Shown here: one piece after another, positions 1 to 13,000 of the stretch | Position numbering within the stretch: position 1 is the stretch's first letter | Layout of the letters: every line of letters starts with the position of its first letter | Assembly (NCBI GenBank): GCA_001600615.1 | Contig: BCKK01000002.1 | Coordinates: forward strand, 3,130,809 to 3,194,808 | Source of the DNA: Dioszegia crocea | Lineage: Eukaryota; Basidiomycota; Tremellomycetes; Tremellales; Bulleribasidiaceae | Length of the DNA stretch: 64,000 nt | Reading direction: 5' to 3' | Made by a program: the position numbers and the translations under genes | Notes under the pieces: generated by a model | The model's input: the letters and a program-made list of their open reading frames with translations, nothing else | The model's database searches: none | What the model was told of the DNA's origin: nothing

Positions 1-1631
1 AAGGCAAGGCGGATGAGCAGTTCTACTACTGGAGCTCTTGGTAGGGGAAAGCTAGGATTGACAGGTGAAGCGAATGGGGCGAAAGAAGTGTAAGTGTGCG
101 GTTCCATGAAGCGGCCGACGTGCAGTCAAGTTTGGCGAGACGTACAAATTCTTTGGTCCATTGCTGATCTCGCTAGTCGCCCGCCTATCCCCACACATCC
201 ATCCTACAACAGCACAAACCCGATCCCCAACCGCCGACCGACTCTGGGCTCATCCCCAATCCCGCAGCTGTACGACTTTGCCAAGACGGATCGTCGGCCT
301 TCAGTAGCGAAGCCTGCAGATCATCGCGGTCGCTCAGCTTCGACATCTGTCGTTCCTGGATCTTTGCCCAACCGGAGCATCCTCCATGCACACGCTCGTG
401 CACCCCCTACTCCGGCGTCGGCGGACGATATGGAGCTGGACATGGAGTTTGGGGATGACGATGAGGAAGGAGAAGGCAGTGGATCGGCCGAAGCGGAGGA
501 TGGGGAAGAGGGCGATTGGAAGAAGTTGGCATTGGGGAGTGGATCGGGCGGCGTCAAGGGAAGAAGAAAGGGTATGGTGTTCAAATGCGAGCATTGCTCC
601 AAGGTGAGTCTTCGTGCGCACAATCGCTGCGTGGAGTTTCAGCAAGCAGTACTACGTAGACCACAGCTGACACGCGTAGGAATATCGTCATCCTTCTTGT
701 CTCGTCAAGCACCGCTGGGAGCATTCGCCTCATTGGAAAGAGCCGACTCAGTTGAGTATGAGCAAGCATCAACAAGTACAGATGCTCGAGGTGAGCTTCC
801 CAGGTTTGAAATCAGGAAATCAAGCTGACTGTCTAGGCCGCTGCAATTCTCGCTCACCTGCACCCGACCGGAGGTAAAGCTCTGCCGACCGACAAATCCC
901 TCTGGCCTGCTATACTGGGCTCACCAGGCGATCAACCTGCGCCTATCCGTCGGGCCTCACAGTCTCACTCTGCCATCCGGTCACCTCCATCCACCATCGC
1001 CCCTCTCACCCCTTCGTCCCTGCGTGAACCCTCTTCCTTTGGCGGCGCAATGTCCGAGCGTAGCAAAGATCGGAAATCTTCACCTGGATCCGACTCGACG
1101 ACATCATCTATGGGCGCTGGAGAACCCGTGATTCCTCAAGCACCCCAATCGGCACTATCACCCTCGACATCTTACAAGCCACTCGGCCCGGGCTCTGTCG
1201 GACGTGCCGGATCATTCTCTTCCTCCTTACCTCGCCAACTTGCCGAGATGCGATTCGGGTACGGTGGAACTCCCAATGGAGGCGGACAATCTTTCCTCTC
1301 CAACGGAGCATCACCCAAAGGTGGCTTCTCGCCTGATCCGCGCATGCCCCTAGGTGTACGGACGGGTATGATTGGCGGAGGCATGTTTGGGAATGGGTCA
1401 CTGAATACTGCTCGGCCTTCCAGCTCGATACGGTCCGGAGTGGAGGATGTGCTAGAGGATGAAGATGAGGAAGAGGATATGGGTTACAGTCGCCTGGCCA
1501 ATGGTCTGGGCCGTGGGCGGGCACATGGGAAGAGAGCAGGGGACTCCAAGAGCGGCAAGAGCTCAAGTGAGGAGGTGGAAGAAAGGCGGAAAGACGATGA
1601 TTATGGGATGGCTATGGAGATGGAGTTATAG
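1..1631 (+). CDS. C2H2 zinc-finger protein, 5' partial
   Basis: Probable nuclear DNA- or RNA-binding protein with a single classical C2H2 finger. Exons: 1-89, 177-603, 680-790, 837-1631; the first runs off the left edge, so the true start is not in the window. The finger lies across the 604-679 intron: CEHC at the end of exon 2, then a 12-residue loop, then HRWEH (Cys-x2-Cys-x12-His-x3-His), followed by a conserved-looking helix around QVQMLEAAAILAHLHP. An acidic run precedes the finger and the rest is low-complexity Ser/Pro/Gly sequence with an acidic stretch and a Lys/Arg/Ser-rich tail. The ATG at 94 lies inside an intron and was rejected as a start because the upstream reading frame is open to base 1 and splices in phase. 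Specific target unknown. Confidence 0.75.
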
Positions 1632-2438
1632 CGAACAGATGGGGAGAATGGGGAGATGAGAAGGGAAGAAGGATCAGGAGGAAGGTCAAGGACATGGGGG
1701 TCGCTGGGCCCTGGCTCAGCTGCGATCTGGACTTGGGATAAGGATTGCCATTTGAAGGTGAAGGAATCTATGTCGGATCTATGCATGGACCTGCATCATG
1801 CAGATCACATTGTCACAATTTGCACATGTCTTAAGCTGGCTCCATCAATCATGAAGCTTGAAGCTTGAAGATGAGATGAGGAGCAGAGGTCAATCAGTAC
1901 GCGTCTATAGTCGGAACCAATTAAATTCGCGCATCCGCTTGGCATTACGCGCTGTGAGGCGGCCGGTGACATGACGAGATTGGGAGAGGTGGCGAGGGGA
2001 GGGGTGCGGGCGACTTGAGCAGAGAACGCATCTGTTGACTTTGATCATTACATCTACACGTACACCAGAGCTAGTCTAATCTGCTCATATCAGCATAGAA
2101 AGAGCGGAAACATCAGCCTTTGACAGTTGAGTTTCACCGAGCCGACCGAATTGTTCCACCCCGCGTTCATATTCCCACAGACAGAGCGAGCGAGCTGTGA
2201 GTTGGCAATCCTGTGCGCTTTCCTGGTCTCCTGGCAGAGCACAGATACCTTGCTTCCGCATGAGCAGCATCTGCGAGGAGCTAAGGAGGACCCTGGACTT
2301 CTGTGGAGCAAAACCGTGAGAGGTGCAACCCCGAGCTGATCCTTTGTGCAGACTAGCACCGCCTTTGGTCGACTGAGGACCTAGCTACATCTCTGATCTC
2401 TGCTTTACTGCACTCGTATCACCGGGAATCTATCAATC
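1632..2438. other. Intergenic region upstream of NCS-1
   Basis: 807 bases between the zinc-finger stop and the NCS-1 start. Only short, unsupported reading frames on both strands. It should contain the 3' UTR of the first gene and the promoter and leader of NCS-1; I recognise no RNA gene or repeat. Confidence 0.5.
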
Positions 2439-3467
2439 ATGGGGAAATCACAGTCCAAGCTATCAGCGGATGAGCTCGCAGATCTACAGAGGAACACATA
2501 TTGTAAGTTTGGCCGGTCACCAGGATTTGGGTTCAGTGATGCTTCGATGCCGGAGGATGGATGCTGATATCGTAGTTGACAAGAAGGTACGCATTGACAC
2601 TGAAGTGCGAGTGGTTATCAGGAGAGGTTTAGCTGACTTCTTTGTAGGAGCTGCAACAATGGGTGGGGTTTCCCTTATCGGCATATTGATCCGTCGCTGA
2701 CGACTACAGTACAAGGGCTTCCTTAAGGACTGTCCCGGTGGCCAATTGAACAAAGAGGGTGAGTTTGAAACGCGTGATTGATGTAAGGTGAGCGAAGGCT
2801 GACTTGTCTCCAGAATTCAAGAAGATCTATCGCCAATTCTTCCCCTTTGGCGATCCATCGCAATTCGCAGACTACGTTTTCAACGTATTTGACGAGGACA
2901 AGTCTGGGACTATAGAATTCAAAGTAAGCCCAATTTGGTCCAAGATGTCCAGGAGGAAGGCTGATGGATCAAGGAATTCATCTGCGCTCTTTCAGTCACG
3001 AGTCGAGGACGGCTGGATGAGAAGCTGAAGTGTGAGTGTTCTTGTCTTTTGGTGGGGAAGTGGTGGGGGTCTAACTATTTTAGGGGCTTTCCAGCTGTAC
3101 GATATCAACCAGGATGGATTCATCACGTACGATGAAATGCTGGCGATCGTAAGGAGTATTTACAAGATGACGGGCCAGATGGTGCGCTTGCCAGAGGATG
3201 AGGATACGCCAGAGAAGGTGAGTTATAGTTTGGAATCCTTTCGTTAGTCGTCGACTTGGTGCCCCGTAGCTGACATGGCCCATAGCGCGTCGACAAGATT
3301 TTCCGAAACATGGATCTCAACAAAGATGCCAAACTCACATTTGAAGAATTCAAGGAAGGGAGCAAGCTGGACCCGACCATCGTCCAGGTAAGCGATATCT
3401 CTGCTGCCATTGTAATTGATGCTGATAATCGGGATAGGCTTTGTCATTATATGACGGTCTGGTCTAG
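2439..3467 (+). CDS. NCS1: Neuronal calcium sensor 1 (frequenin) homologue
   Basis: Small myristoylated EF-hand calcium sensor; in fungi NCS-1 regulates phosphatidylinositol 4-kinase and calcium tolerance at Golgi and plasma membranes. Nine exons: 2439-2502, 2576-2586, 2648-2662, 2710-2758, 2814-2923, 2974-3031, 3084-3217, 3286-3387, 3438-3467, giving 190 aa, the usual family length. The N-terminus MGKSQSKLS carries the Gly2 myristoylation signal. EF1 is degenerate (CPGG in its loop), as in the family; EF2 ([13 protein letters not shown]), EF3 ([13 protein letters not shown]) and EF4 ([13 protein letters not shown]) keep calcium ligands. It ends in ALSLYDGLV, the family-type C-terminus. Exons 2 and 3 are only 11 and 15 nt. 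The gene converges on the trehalase gene 253 bp away. Confidence 0.97.
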
Positions 3468-3720
3468 GTTGTTTTATAGCTCGTGCCAAAAACGCAATGT
3501 ACAGATATACCCGTGTGTCGAATATACCCATCAGTCGCAAGCGACAAATGGCAAACGAGGTGTGGTGATCAACGAATGTATCACTTTGACTGTCGACGCT
3601 GCCGCCATACATTTCCTCGCGGATGAAAATTATACTTGACGTCGCCTTGCTTCACTATACGGCAGAGAACAGTGTCCAAATGACTAGCACTAGTCTTGAC
3701 CCATCTTTCCGACTTAACAA

Positions 3721-6700
3721 TTAACCCCTAGACACACGGTGGCCTTCGTACACCACCGACTCGAGCTCAGACACCGTGACGAGACTTGTAGCGTTACCTG
3801 GCGCCGGACTCGTGGTGTTGGTCGTCCCATTCCCAGCAGCCGGTGAAGTGCTGTTGCTAGCGACAGAGAGCACGACGAGCGGGCAAGTGGGTTGAGGAAG
3901 GTATTGACCGAAGTTCTCCGCTAGCCACAGTACTGAACCTATAAGCAGGGCGCCTTCGTGTTTACAGGAATTTGCACTTACCGACACCGTTCGTCCACCC
4001 GAACCCAACCTGGACGGTGTATTCACCTCCACCACCCGCCGCATCGATATCAGTGGCATTGAACTGATCGCATTGTCAGTATATACATTCCTGGGCCATG
4101 GACCTGCGGCTCACCTTTTCAAACATCACTCCGGTCTGATCACCCTTGTATGACCCGGTGGCATTGAGCGCGCTGAGCGGTAATTGCGTCAAGAGACCAT
4201 TGATGCTGCCTCCGGTACTGTACCAAGAGCAGAAGGCGCCTTGCATGTACCTGTGGGCCATCAGTCAAGGTCCAACGCTCAGCAACAGATAGACTTTCCT
4301 GCTCGCATACTCAATTTCAAGCGCCAGAGGCCAGCTGACATTCCTTGCACTTGCTACAGTCACGCTTGCGTTACCCTGCAGCGTTGGGTCTTGGGCTGGG
4401 AGCTGCGATTCATTCATCCCCAATTGGTTGGCGGTCACCTGAGTGAAGGAGATCGTGGCGTTGTCCACAACGGAGGCGTTTCCTACCAATCGTCCTAGGG
4501 TCTGGAAAGCTTTGATCGATGAATCTAAAGAGTCAGCTTGTGCGCCTGGCCCAAAGCACGACGGACACAGCGACTATCAACTGACAAGTGTGAGGTGGCC
4601 AACTATTGGGGAAGTCCTATACCATCAGCGCCTTCTCACTACTCTGTGTCAAAGCACTCACCCAGTTCAAACCAGTAACCAATAAAGAGCTGACACCCTG
4701 GATACCGCCATACTTGCCAAGCAGGTACCTTGCCCCACTCGCAATCTGGAGAGCAGCGGTATTGTTGCCCGCCAAACCTGGAGGGGTGATGTTCTGCCAC
4801 AAAGCGAATGTACCAGCTGGTGTATAGAGTGATTCTCTCGCGTTAGACGAAAGGTTGAAGTCCTGATTGACGTCAACTTCTGACGTCCGGGTAGAGGATT
4901 TTTCTGACTTACGTAGAACCACGCTCTGGCTGGATCCCAGTGGAGGTCTAGAACAGCTTGCGAGTAGTCGTTAGCGAGTGTCGTGTGGAGCGCAATCTCC
5001 TGTGTGGCATTTGCGCGAATAGATTGGGCGGCCGTCGTGTTGCTACTCGAGGTCGTATTGACATAAAGCTGATATAATCTTGCGAGCTAGCCATGTCAGC
5101 TAATCGGATGCAGACATCCACGCCACACCACTCACAATAGCATGATTACCGGCCTGTAACGAGTTGAGATCAACAGGAACAATACTCCTCCCGTTCAATG
5201 TCCGCAATGCGGGCAGGTTATCAGTCACATTGATGACTGGTACCCGACACCATCTCGACGAGTAGTCCCAGCCGCTCTCTGCCCCCGTCGCTAATTCAGC
5301 ATACAGAGCTGAGCGCTGAGATTCATTGAGAGCTGGTTGAGCGCCAAAGGCCGTCTCATAGTCTTCCAAATATCCCTACGAGCTCAGCAAAGGCTTAATG
5401 CTGTCGGATTTGAGTGGGCGCAATCAACTTACCTCTGGCCGAGGAGCAGAATTGGTCACGTTGAAGACATACACTCGGCGGGTGATACCTGTGAATGGAG
5501 AAGTAACCTGAGTCGTCCGGTTGTTGATCCACCACCGCATCTCTTCCTGTTCCCCGTTAGCGAGAGCCGTCGACATATAGCATCTGAGGCGAAAACAGAC
5601 ATACCGAGGCCAATGGTAAGGCTCGCTCAAGGACTGTGACATTCCCAGTAGCTTTGACATACACATCGAGCATCTGAGGTGGTGAGCTTACATCTTTGAA
5701 CAGCGCCAAAAGTCGCCTACCTGAATGAACATCGGCGGCTGGGATCGATTCAAGTAATACTTGCGCCCACCATTAGGGATGAAGCCGTATGTCTACCTCC
5801 ATCAGCTCTGGCTTTCCCCACCTGCTGTATTGTTAAACACTTAACTCACATCGATAAAGTCCATAAAGTTCTGCAGGACGTCCCAGGCATAAGTGTACAG
5901 CTCAGATTTGAGGAGGCCCTCGAGAATCCAGAAAGTGTCCCAGTAGTAGATTTCGCGATACCGTCCGCCTGGAACAACGATCGTGTAGTTGAGCGGGATG
6001 AGGGAGGATTCGCATTGGGTTGTACAGACTGCCGATTGGTTCGTCTCACTTGAAAAGGTCAGTAATAGAATCCAGGAGAAGAGCCGAGACTTACCGGATC
6101 AAGAGAGACCAGTATGAGTTGACGATACTGACCCAGCCTCGGTAGAGTGGGTTGGACACTTTGCTGACTGCGGCAGGCGTGGCTACGAAGCCATTGATGG
6201 GGACTTGACTGAGCTCTAGGCCTTCTCCTTTCTGCCGGTAATCAGCACAGGTTCAAGCAAAATGTAGCACACCGGAAGTGGAACTGACAAAGCTTGTATT
6301 GATGAATTGGGCCAACTGCCCCACTGTGATGTTGTTGCCCAGCTGCTGGAATGCCTGCTGAGTCGCATTGGCGCTGCCATTCGTCGGCTTGTCGACGAAG
6401 GTCTTGGAGTCGGGGTACAAGCCCGAGAGCTGGACATCCTGGAGGATCTGACTTTATCAGCAGTGGCTATCAACGGAGCAGGGTTCACGTACGACACCAG
6501 GGCAATACGTAGCGTTGTTCCCTGCGTTACACAAAGCTGCATGTATCAGTAACTCTGATGGTAAGAGGATCAAAGGTCAACGTAGAAACTCACGCTGCAG
6601 AGGGGGATACACCCCTTGACCGGGCACAGTCTGGTTTAGCGAACCAGTAGCGGATGGCACGGCAGTAGTGACGGGTGTTGGCGAGAATGAAGCTGACGAG

Positions 6701-6780
6701 CTCTGAGATGTATTCTGGCCCAGAGCAGGCAGAGCGAACAAGAAACTAGCAGCTGTGAATGAAGCAGAGAGGGACCTCAT
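3721..6780 (-). CDS. Secreted trehalase, GH37
   Basis: Hydrolyses alpha,alpha-trehalose to two glucose, probably outside the cell or in the cell wall or vacuole. Sixteen exons on the minus strand: 6594-6780, 6493-6536, 6289-6447, 6095-6231, 5850-6048, 5721-5792, 5605-5673, 5433-5546, 5136-5375, 4913-5068, 4662-4862, 4586-4616, 4311-4524, 4115-4250, 3982-4063, 3721-3938; 752 aa. The start [21 protein letters not shown] is a clear signal peptide. Trehalase signature 1 is at residues about 202-215 ([14 protein letters not shown]), signature 2 at about 525-534 ([10 protein letters not shown]), and the C-terminal [18 protein letters not shown] is present. Many N-x-S/T sites suggest heavy glycosylation. 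The Ser/Thr/Asn-rich tail has no hydrophobic GPI-type end. The signal peptide and glycosylation argue against the cytosolic neutral type. Confidence 0.93.
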
Positions 6781-7417
6781 CTTTGCAGGTCAGGTCCGGA
6801 GAGATGTATGGGAAGGAGAATGAAGTACGAAGCAAAGAAGCTTGTTTCCTGATGCACCAGGATCTGTCAACACAAGCGCAGGGCTTGGCCTCCTAGCTTG
6901 AGATCTTAGACCCTGGCTGTTCCTTACCCTTCCTAGTAAGCTTGCCTCATCTGATTTTTGTCTTGTGACATGCCCTTTTACAGCTGCTTGTGGAAATCCC
7001 GACTCCTTCCCGGTGCCTGAAACGAAATGACGTCATGAGTCACGGCTCTGTGCACCTGCAGCTCTGTGCTATGAGGCTTGTCAAGCTGATCGATTGAACC
7101 ACTTGTCAACTTAAGTGAGCATGAGGGCAATCCAAAGAGTGCGATCATTGCACATATCAGATTGGCCTTCAACCTGACATCGACGACGTGGGATCAGAAT
7201 GCGGACTACCTTCAACCGGGAGAAACATTGAAACAAATAATCGCAAGCCGTAGCTGCCTAAATCCAAATCGAACGAAAGAATGAACACTATAAATGAGAA
7301 CCCTTTTTCCCTATTAACCCCAAGTCCTAAAATCCGCGTGTGATACAACCCCTTCATTTCCCCCACATGACCCCTGTGACCTAGATTCGCAATGGTGACC
7401 TTCCCCCTCCTCGCCGG
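6781..7417. other. Intergenic region, trehalase promoter and DSN1 3' end
   Basis: 637 bases between two minus-strand genes. The part near 6781 should hold the trehalase promoter and leader; the part near 7417 the DSN1 3' UTR. Two small minus-strand reading frames (about 6978-7172 and 7169-7366) have no start context, splice context or recognisable sequence and were not called. Confidence 0.5.
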
Positions 7418-9585
7418 CTACTCCGCAGCAGCAGGAGTTCCCCGCCCGTACATCCGCCCCCTCGCTCCTTCGGTACCCGATGGCATATTCGTGCTCGCTG
7501 CCAGCGCTCCCGTTCTCCGCGGTGTAGGCGCGGCCCGGCGAGGCGTTTGCGCTGGCGGGATGGATGACGGAGCAGTGGATGTCGACATGCCCAAAGCTAG
7601 GGTCGAGGCGGAGACGGGCTGGACTCGCTTGGCAGCTGCCAGTCCTGCCCCATCTTGAGACTTCTGCTCGGCCGCAGCGAGCGCGCGGAGCATGTTGATG
7701 GGGTCGGTCCGGGGTTTGGACGTGACGGCGGAGGAAGAAGGGAGGGTGGAAGTTGTGGCTGCAGCGAGAAGAGAAGCGGCATCTGGTCCACCGTCAGTCT
7801 CGGCAGAACGACCTGATCGTGTGGGATCGCGAGTCCGTAGATCCGAAGCGAGAGTGGAGAAGATACCATCGAGGAATCGTGTGGCTTGGAGGGAGTATTG
7901 TAGAGCACTATGGGTCGATTGATGCAGCATGTCAACCTGGCGTCGTCAGCTCCCATATTTGCACTAGTGTCCCAATGGTGCTCACCTTGAATTCGACATC
8001 TGCAAATTCTCCCATATTCCCTAACGAACCCACATCCTCCGCTATTATCCCATCTGCCAAACCCAGCGCATCCTTCATCCAATCTTCCATCCCGCTCAAC
8101 TCTGGCTTATCCTCTTTTAATTGCTTGGCTGATTTTGCTCTCAGTGCAGTCACAACGTCTTCCTGCCGCTTCTTGGTTTGCGTTTTTATAGATCGCCAGG
8201 TTGATTTTTCGCTCTTACACCTGAAATGATCAGCAAAGTGTTACGCTGCTGAGAAAGATTCGCTTACTTTCGTATCACAGCCTCAGCTTTTGCTTCTTGT
8301 TCCCTATTGATGATATTTTGAGGATGTGGTCTGAGGGATAAACCAGAAATGGCAGGTCCCTGGACATCAGCATGATTGACAGACATCACAGCCAAAGTCC
8401 TCACGCCTGAAGAGAACACATTCGTTTCCACCTCGCCTTTCCCTAATCCTGACAAGAAGGAGTCCATAATCTCCTTGACGAGTTTATCCCCCTCATCCGT
8501 CCTCTCGCCCTGATATCGGCTCTTCCCTTTATCCTTGCTCTTGCCTTTTGATTTCGCCTCTACCAAATGCTCGTCGGCGGCTCTTTTGGCGCAGAACACA
8601 AGAAGGTGTCGACATCGGATAGGTTCGGGTAAAATTGGCGAAATGTGTTTATGGAAATGTGAGGATTCGACAGAGGGATGTGGTATACCTGACATCAGCT
8701 CTTTACCGCAATGCCCAGATGACTAAACATACTGATTTCTCCTCTACCAAGACTGCTACTGGCCCGCTGACCCCTCATTCCCAGACTACTCCGCCGTGAT
8801 TGATCTTCCCTCAACTGCCTGTTCTTCCGGATCATCGGCGTCTCGCTCTCCGGCAACGGCACCTCCGTATCCCCATCTCCATTCAGGTCCGCCGGTAGCA
8901 GTCCCATCCGCGACATGCTTTTCCGCGTCTTCCGTACGAATGGCTCGCTAGGAGGGCCCATACTGGATTTCCGCCGTGATATCGACGCGCCTAGCGCCGA
9001 AGGTGGAGATAAAGGGCGAGGTATATCGGGGCGAGATGAACCAGATGTGGACCCGCCAAAGAAGTCCTGGCGTCGAGGTGCAGAGGATGACGATCCTGAA
9101 GCCGAAGGGTCTGATGTCGACGCGTGGTTATGTGCACCTGAAGATGAGGCTCCATTTGGGGGATGTGAATTTACACCTGATGTCGCTGAAGCGGTCGGGC
9201 CTAGCTTCCGCCGTTTGATAGTCGAAGGCGACTCCTCTTCGGGCGTGAAGGCACGAGCAGCGGCTCGGACTGAAGGTCTTCTCCGGGCAATCTTCCGTTC
9301 TGAAGGTGGTGGTGGAGGAATGTCGAGTAAAGGGTCGTCCTCGGGTGGAGTATCTGAGGAATTTGGTAGTGGTAAAGGTGGAGGTTTTGGAGCTGCAACA
9401 TCAGTATCAGGTTGAGCTCCGTACGAGATAGAGCGGATAAGAACATACGTTGCTTCTTCATCTACACCGTCAGCTGTAGCCACAAAGAAATCAAACGCCA
9501 AAGGACTCACTGATTTTCGTGGACGTTTCCCTTCTCCACCTCCTAGCCCATCCTCCCCGGCCCGCTTCATCACCTGCGTGTCCAT
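7418..9585 (-). CDS. DSN1: Kinetochore protein Dsn1/Mis13 (MIS12 complex)
   Basis: Subunit of the MIS12/MIND complex that links inner kinetochore proteins to Ndc80 and Knl1. Exons: 9511-9585, 9449-9461, 8733-9392, 8268-8688, 7986-8220, 7418-7936; 640 aa. The N-terminus is basic (GKRPRKS) and then disordered and Pro/Ser-rich. The family region begins near residue 205 with SSLGMRGQRASSS and runs through SIPHPSVESSHFHKHI and LPEPIRCRHLLVFCAKRA, hallmarks of the Mis13 family, followed by helical sequence. The second exon is 13 nt and is needed to bring the KRPRKS exon into the frame of the proline-rich exon; reading straight through leaves an in-frame artefact. The start at 9585 is the first in-frame ATG after an upstream stop. 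It is divergent from BRO1. Confidence 0.9.
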
Positions 9586-10053
9586 CCTCCCACCAGCTCT
9601 TGCTCTCTGCTGTCTGGGGGATATGTCCTGTATCCGGCCTTCTCCGTTCTCGGGCTATCGCCACCTCCGACTTCGATATGACCTCGCCTTGGCCGAGTTC
9701 GGACTCTAGAGCTATGGCAAGCTCGTATGCTGTTCTTCCGGCTTCGACGCTATACCCTGGAAAGCGTCCAGTGTGAGGCGCGGTATGCTTGTATGTGTAG
9801 TCTGAGGAATGAGGATTGTATTGTATAGGATTGAGTGGTCGCGCGCGTCAAGGGAGGCTTGTTTATGCCTTTAGGAGATTTTACTTCCGCTAGTCAATAC
9901 AATGGGCGGGGATCGCCGCTCATAGGCACGGTGACGTAACACCCTCCGCCCAGCCAACCTCAAGCTGCAGCATCTCTGCTGTACCCTCCCCAACAGTATC
10001 AGCTGTAGCTACTCCGTCTCATAGCTCCTTAGGGCTACAGGAACTCGCATAAG
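9586..10053. promoter_or_regulatory. Divergent promoter region, DSN1 / BRO1
   Basis: 468 bases between two divergent start codons, so it must contain both promoters. No TATA-like element stands out. An open stretch on the minus strand upstream of DSN1 (about 9590-9850) lacks an ATG and was not included in the model. Confidence 0.5.
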
Positions 10054-13000
10054 ATGGCGTTCCAATCCCCTCTCATTTCGATACCCAAAAAGACCACCAC
10101 CGATGTGGATTGGACCGGCCCCATTCGCTCCATCATCGCCCAATCCTATGGCGAGGACCCCAAGAACTATACCGAGGAGTGTGCTGTTCTGCAGAGATGT
10201 CGACAGGATGCTGTTCGGGGAGCTGGGAGCGACACCACTGGTCAGTCTGGTCCCGGTGTCCTTTCACACTTCAGTGGCTAATGACGCAGCGCGAGACCTG
10301 ATCTACAAGTACTTTGGCCAGCTTGAATTGCTCGAACTCCGCTTCGCCGAGATCAAGGTCACTTTCCCCTGGAACGACGCCTTCACCGAGAAGCTCACAA
10401 CCCAAACCTCTCTCGCATTCGAAAAAGCCAGCATCATCCACCTCCTATCCTCCGTCCTTTCCGCATTGGCCCAATCGGCCTCTCGGGCCGACCCCGAGGG
10501 TCTCAAACGAGCATACTACAACTCCCGAGCTGCATCCGGTATGCTCACGTACATCAACGAGAACTTTCTACACGCACCCTCAACCGATCTCAGTCGTGAG
10601 GTTGTCCACTTCTGCTGTGGCGTCACGATGGCACAGGCGGCTGAGATCTTCACCGAAAAGCTCGTTGATGAGAAGAAGGCGCCTGGACTGGTGGCGCGAT
10701 CAGCGAACCAGACGGCGGGCATGTACGGTGCATTGGTAGAGGAGATCAAGGATTTCCAGGGCAAGGGGATCCTGGACCGGAATTGGCTATTCGTTGTGAA
10801 CATCAAATCGAAGCTGTTCTCTTCTTTAGCGCAATACTACCGGTCCACGGCGGATGCGGCGGCGGGGAAACACGGTGCGGCGCTGGTGCGGATGAAGCTG
10901 GCGGATACGATTGCCCAAGAAGCCCAACGCCAGGCTCATGGCTTCACCTACTCCTTCGTCTCTACCGCCACCCCAACGCTGCCTTCCGATTCAGCAACGA
11001 GTCTACACGAGATCACCAAGGCGCACGCGGCGCTATGTAAGGAGGCCAAAGAACAGGCGTCGAGGGATAACGATTTAATCTACCACGATATCTTACCCTC
11101 CGAAGCGAGTCTGCCGGCTGTTGAAAAGCTACCACCCGCAGCACCAGTCACGATTCAGGAAATCTACGCCAATCCCGATGTATCGAAATTGATCGGTCCA
11201 GACATTTTCAACCGACTCATCCCCCTGGCGGTTCATGAGTCGGCTTCAGTGTACTCTGAAGAGAAGGCGAAGCTTGTTCGGTCGGAAGTAGAGCGAGTTG
11301 ATATGTCGGAGGGGGAAATTAGGGCCGGTCTGGAGCATCTCGGACTGCCGGGTCTGATACATCAATGGCGGCGGGTGCTGGAGAGTGATGATGCTGAAGA
11401 GAGCGAGGTGGAATTGAGTACCTCAGTGCGACATCTCGCAGAGGACGTGCAGCGCGGTGGTCAGATTGAGCCGATGCTCCGGGAGCTGGATGGCGAAAGG
11501 GAGAAGGCCGAGAGGGAGTTGAGAGAATTGACGGCTATGCTGGATAACGAGAATAGGGATTGTGAGCGGATGAGAGTACGTCAGACCTCCAATTACTATA
11601 ATCTCAGTCTAATCTGGTAGGCCAAATTCAACCCGGCATTCACCCAATCACCCTCCGGACCACACACTGCCCACTTCCGTTCAAACATCAACTCCAATCT
11701 CGGTTCTCTACAGGCTGCTGCGTCATCCGACTCGAACGTCCAGTCTCTCTGGCGCGAGATTCGTGATCAGGTCGGCGTCCTATCTGGCGGTCCGTCCGGA
11801 CTGTCCCGTATGGCTAGGGAGTTAGCAGCTGGCAAGCAAGTCCGACCGGAGGACAAGGGTTTGAGTCTTCTTGATCTGCAGGAGGATATCTCGGCCACTG
11901 CCTCAGGTGTAGACCCGAGGGAGAAGGAGGAGTTGACGACTGCCATTAAAGATGCCTCGGAGCGGTTAGACAGGCTTGGGAAGATCAGACGAGAGAGGGA
12001 TGAAGTGTTGAAGGATCTCAAAGAGAAGGTATGTCCGCTGTTGGCAACACTCCATTGACATGTAAAGCCTCAGCTGACATCCGCAGCTACAAAATGACGA
12101 CGTCTCAAATCTGCTCCTTCTGAATCGACGAGCCCAAAATGCCGATTCTCAACTCTTCACAACCGAACTAGAAAAATTCCGACCGTACCAATCCCGAATT
12201 TCCGCTGCGGTCGTGACGTGCCAGACTGTCCTAACAGAGCTTGAGGCGCTAGTCCGACAAGTCGAAAAGGGCAAAGGGATGAAGGAACGTTCTCGATCAA
12301 CCCGAGATCGGACGCGAAGGTTACGGGACTGGGAGCGAGGCCTCGAATCTGTCGGAGAGCAGTATAGTGAGGTGCGAGCTGGTCTAGGTAAAGGATTAGG
12401 ATTTTACGAGAGTTTAGGAACGGTGATTGAAGAACTTAAGAGGGAGGTTAGGGGGTTTGTTGCTACTCGGGATGGAGAGCGGGGGAGGATGGTGTCTGAG
12501 ATTGAAATGAGACAGAGGATGGCAGGTGGGGCTTCACCCCCGCCTTTACCCTCTAGTCCGGGATCGGCGTCGGGATCAAGGGGTATTGAAAGTCATCTGG
12601 CGTCTCTCTCGCTTGGCGGTGCGAGTGGAGGATATGGAGGTGCATCAAACGCCTATCCTACTTCGTCATCAGGCGGTTATAACCCACCACCGCCGAAACC
12701 TGTTTCAGCATATGGTCTACCTCCTCCCCCTCCTCCGCCCCAACCCAGATCATCAAATACGTACGATTTCGGCTCATCAGGCCTTCCATCCGCTTTCCAG
12801 ACTTCTACTTCGCCACCTCCCCAACCAGCGACACAGAATAGACAAGGTTCTTACCCCGCTTACANCCCNCCCCCCACATCCAGTCCATCCCCCGCCCCAC
12901 CCTCCCGGCCCGCTCCACAACAATCTTACGGCTCATACGGCTCCGCCCCTGCTCAGCCTACATATGGGTATCAACCCCCACCCGCCCAGCCGTCTTACCC

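Noticed and set aside
9201..9461. Alternative DSN1 reading starting with MKKQR and continuing through intron 2
   Set aside because: Only the first four codons are exonic; continuing gives an unrelated Leu/His-rich sequence, while using the 13-nt exon restores the proline-rich frame and the family domain.
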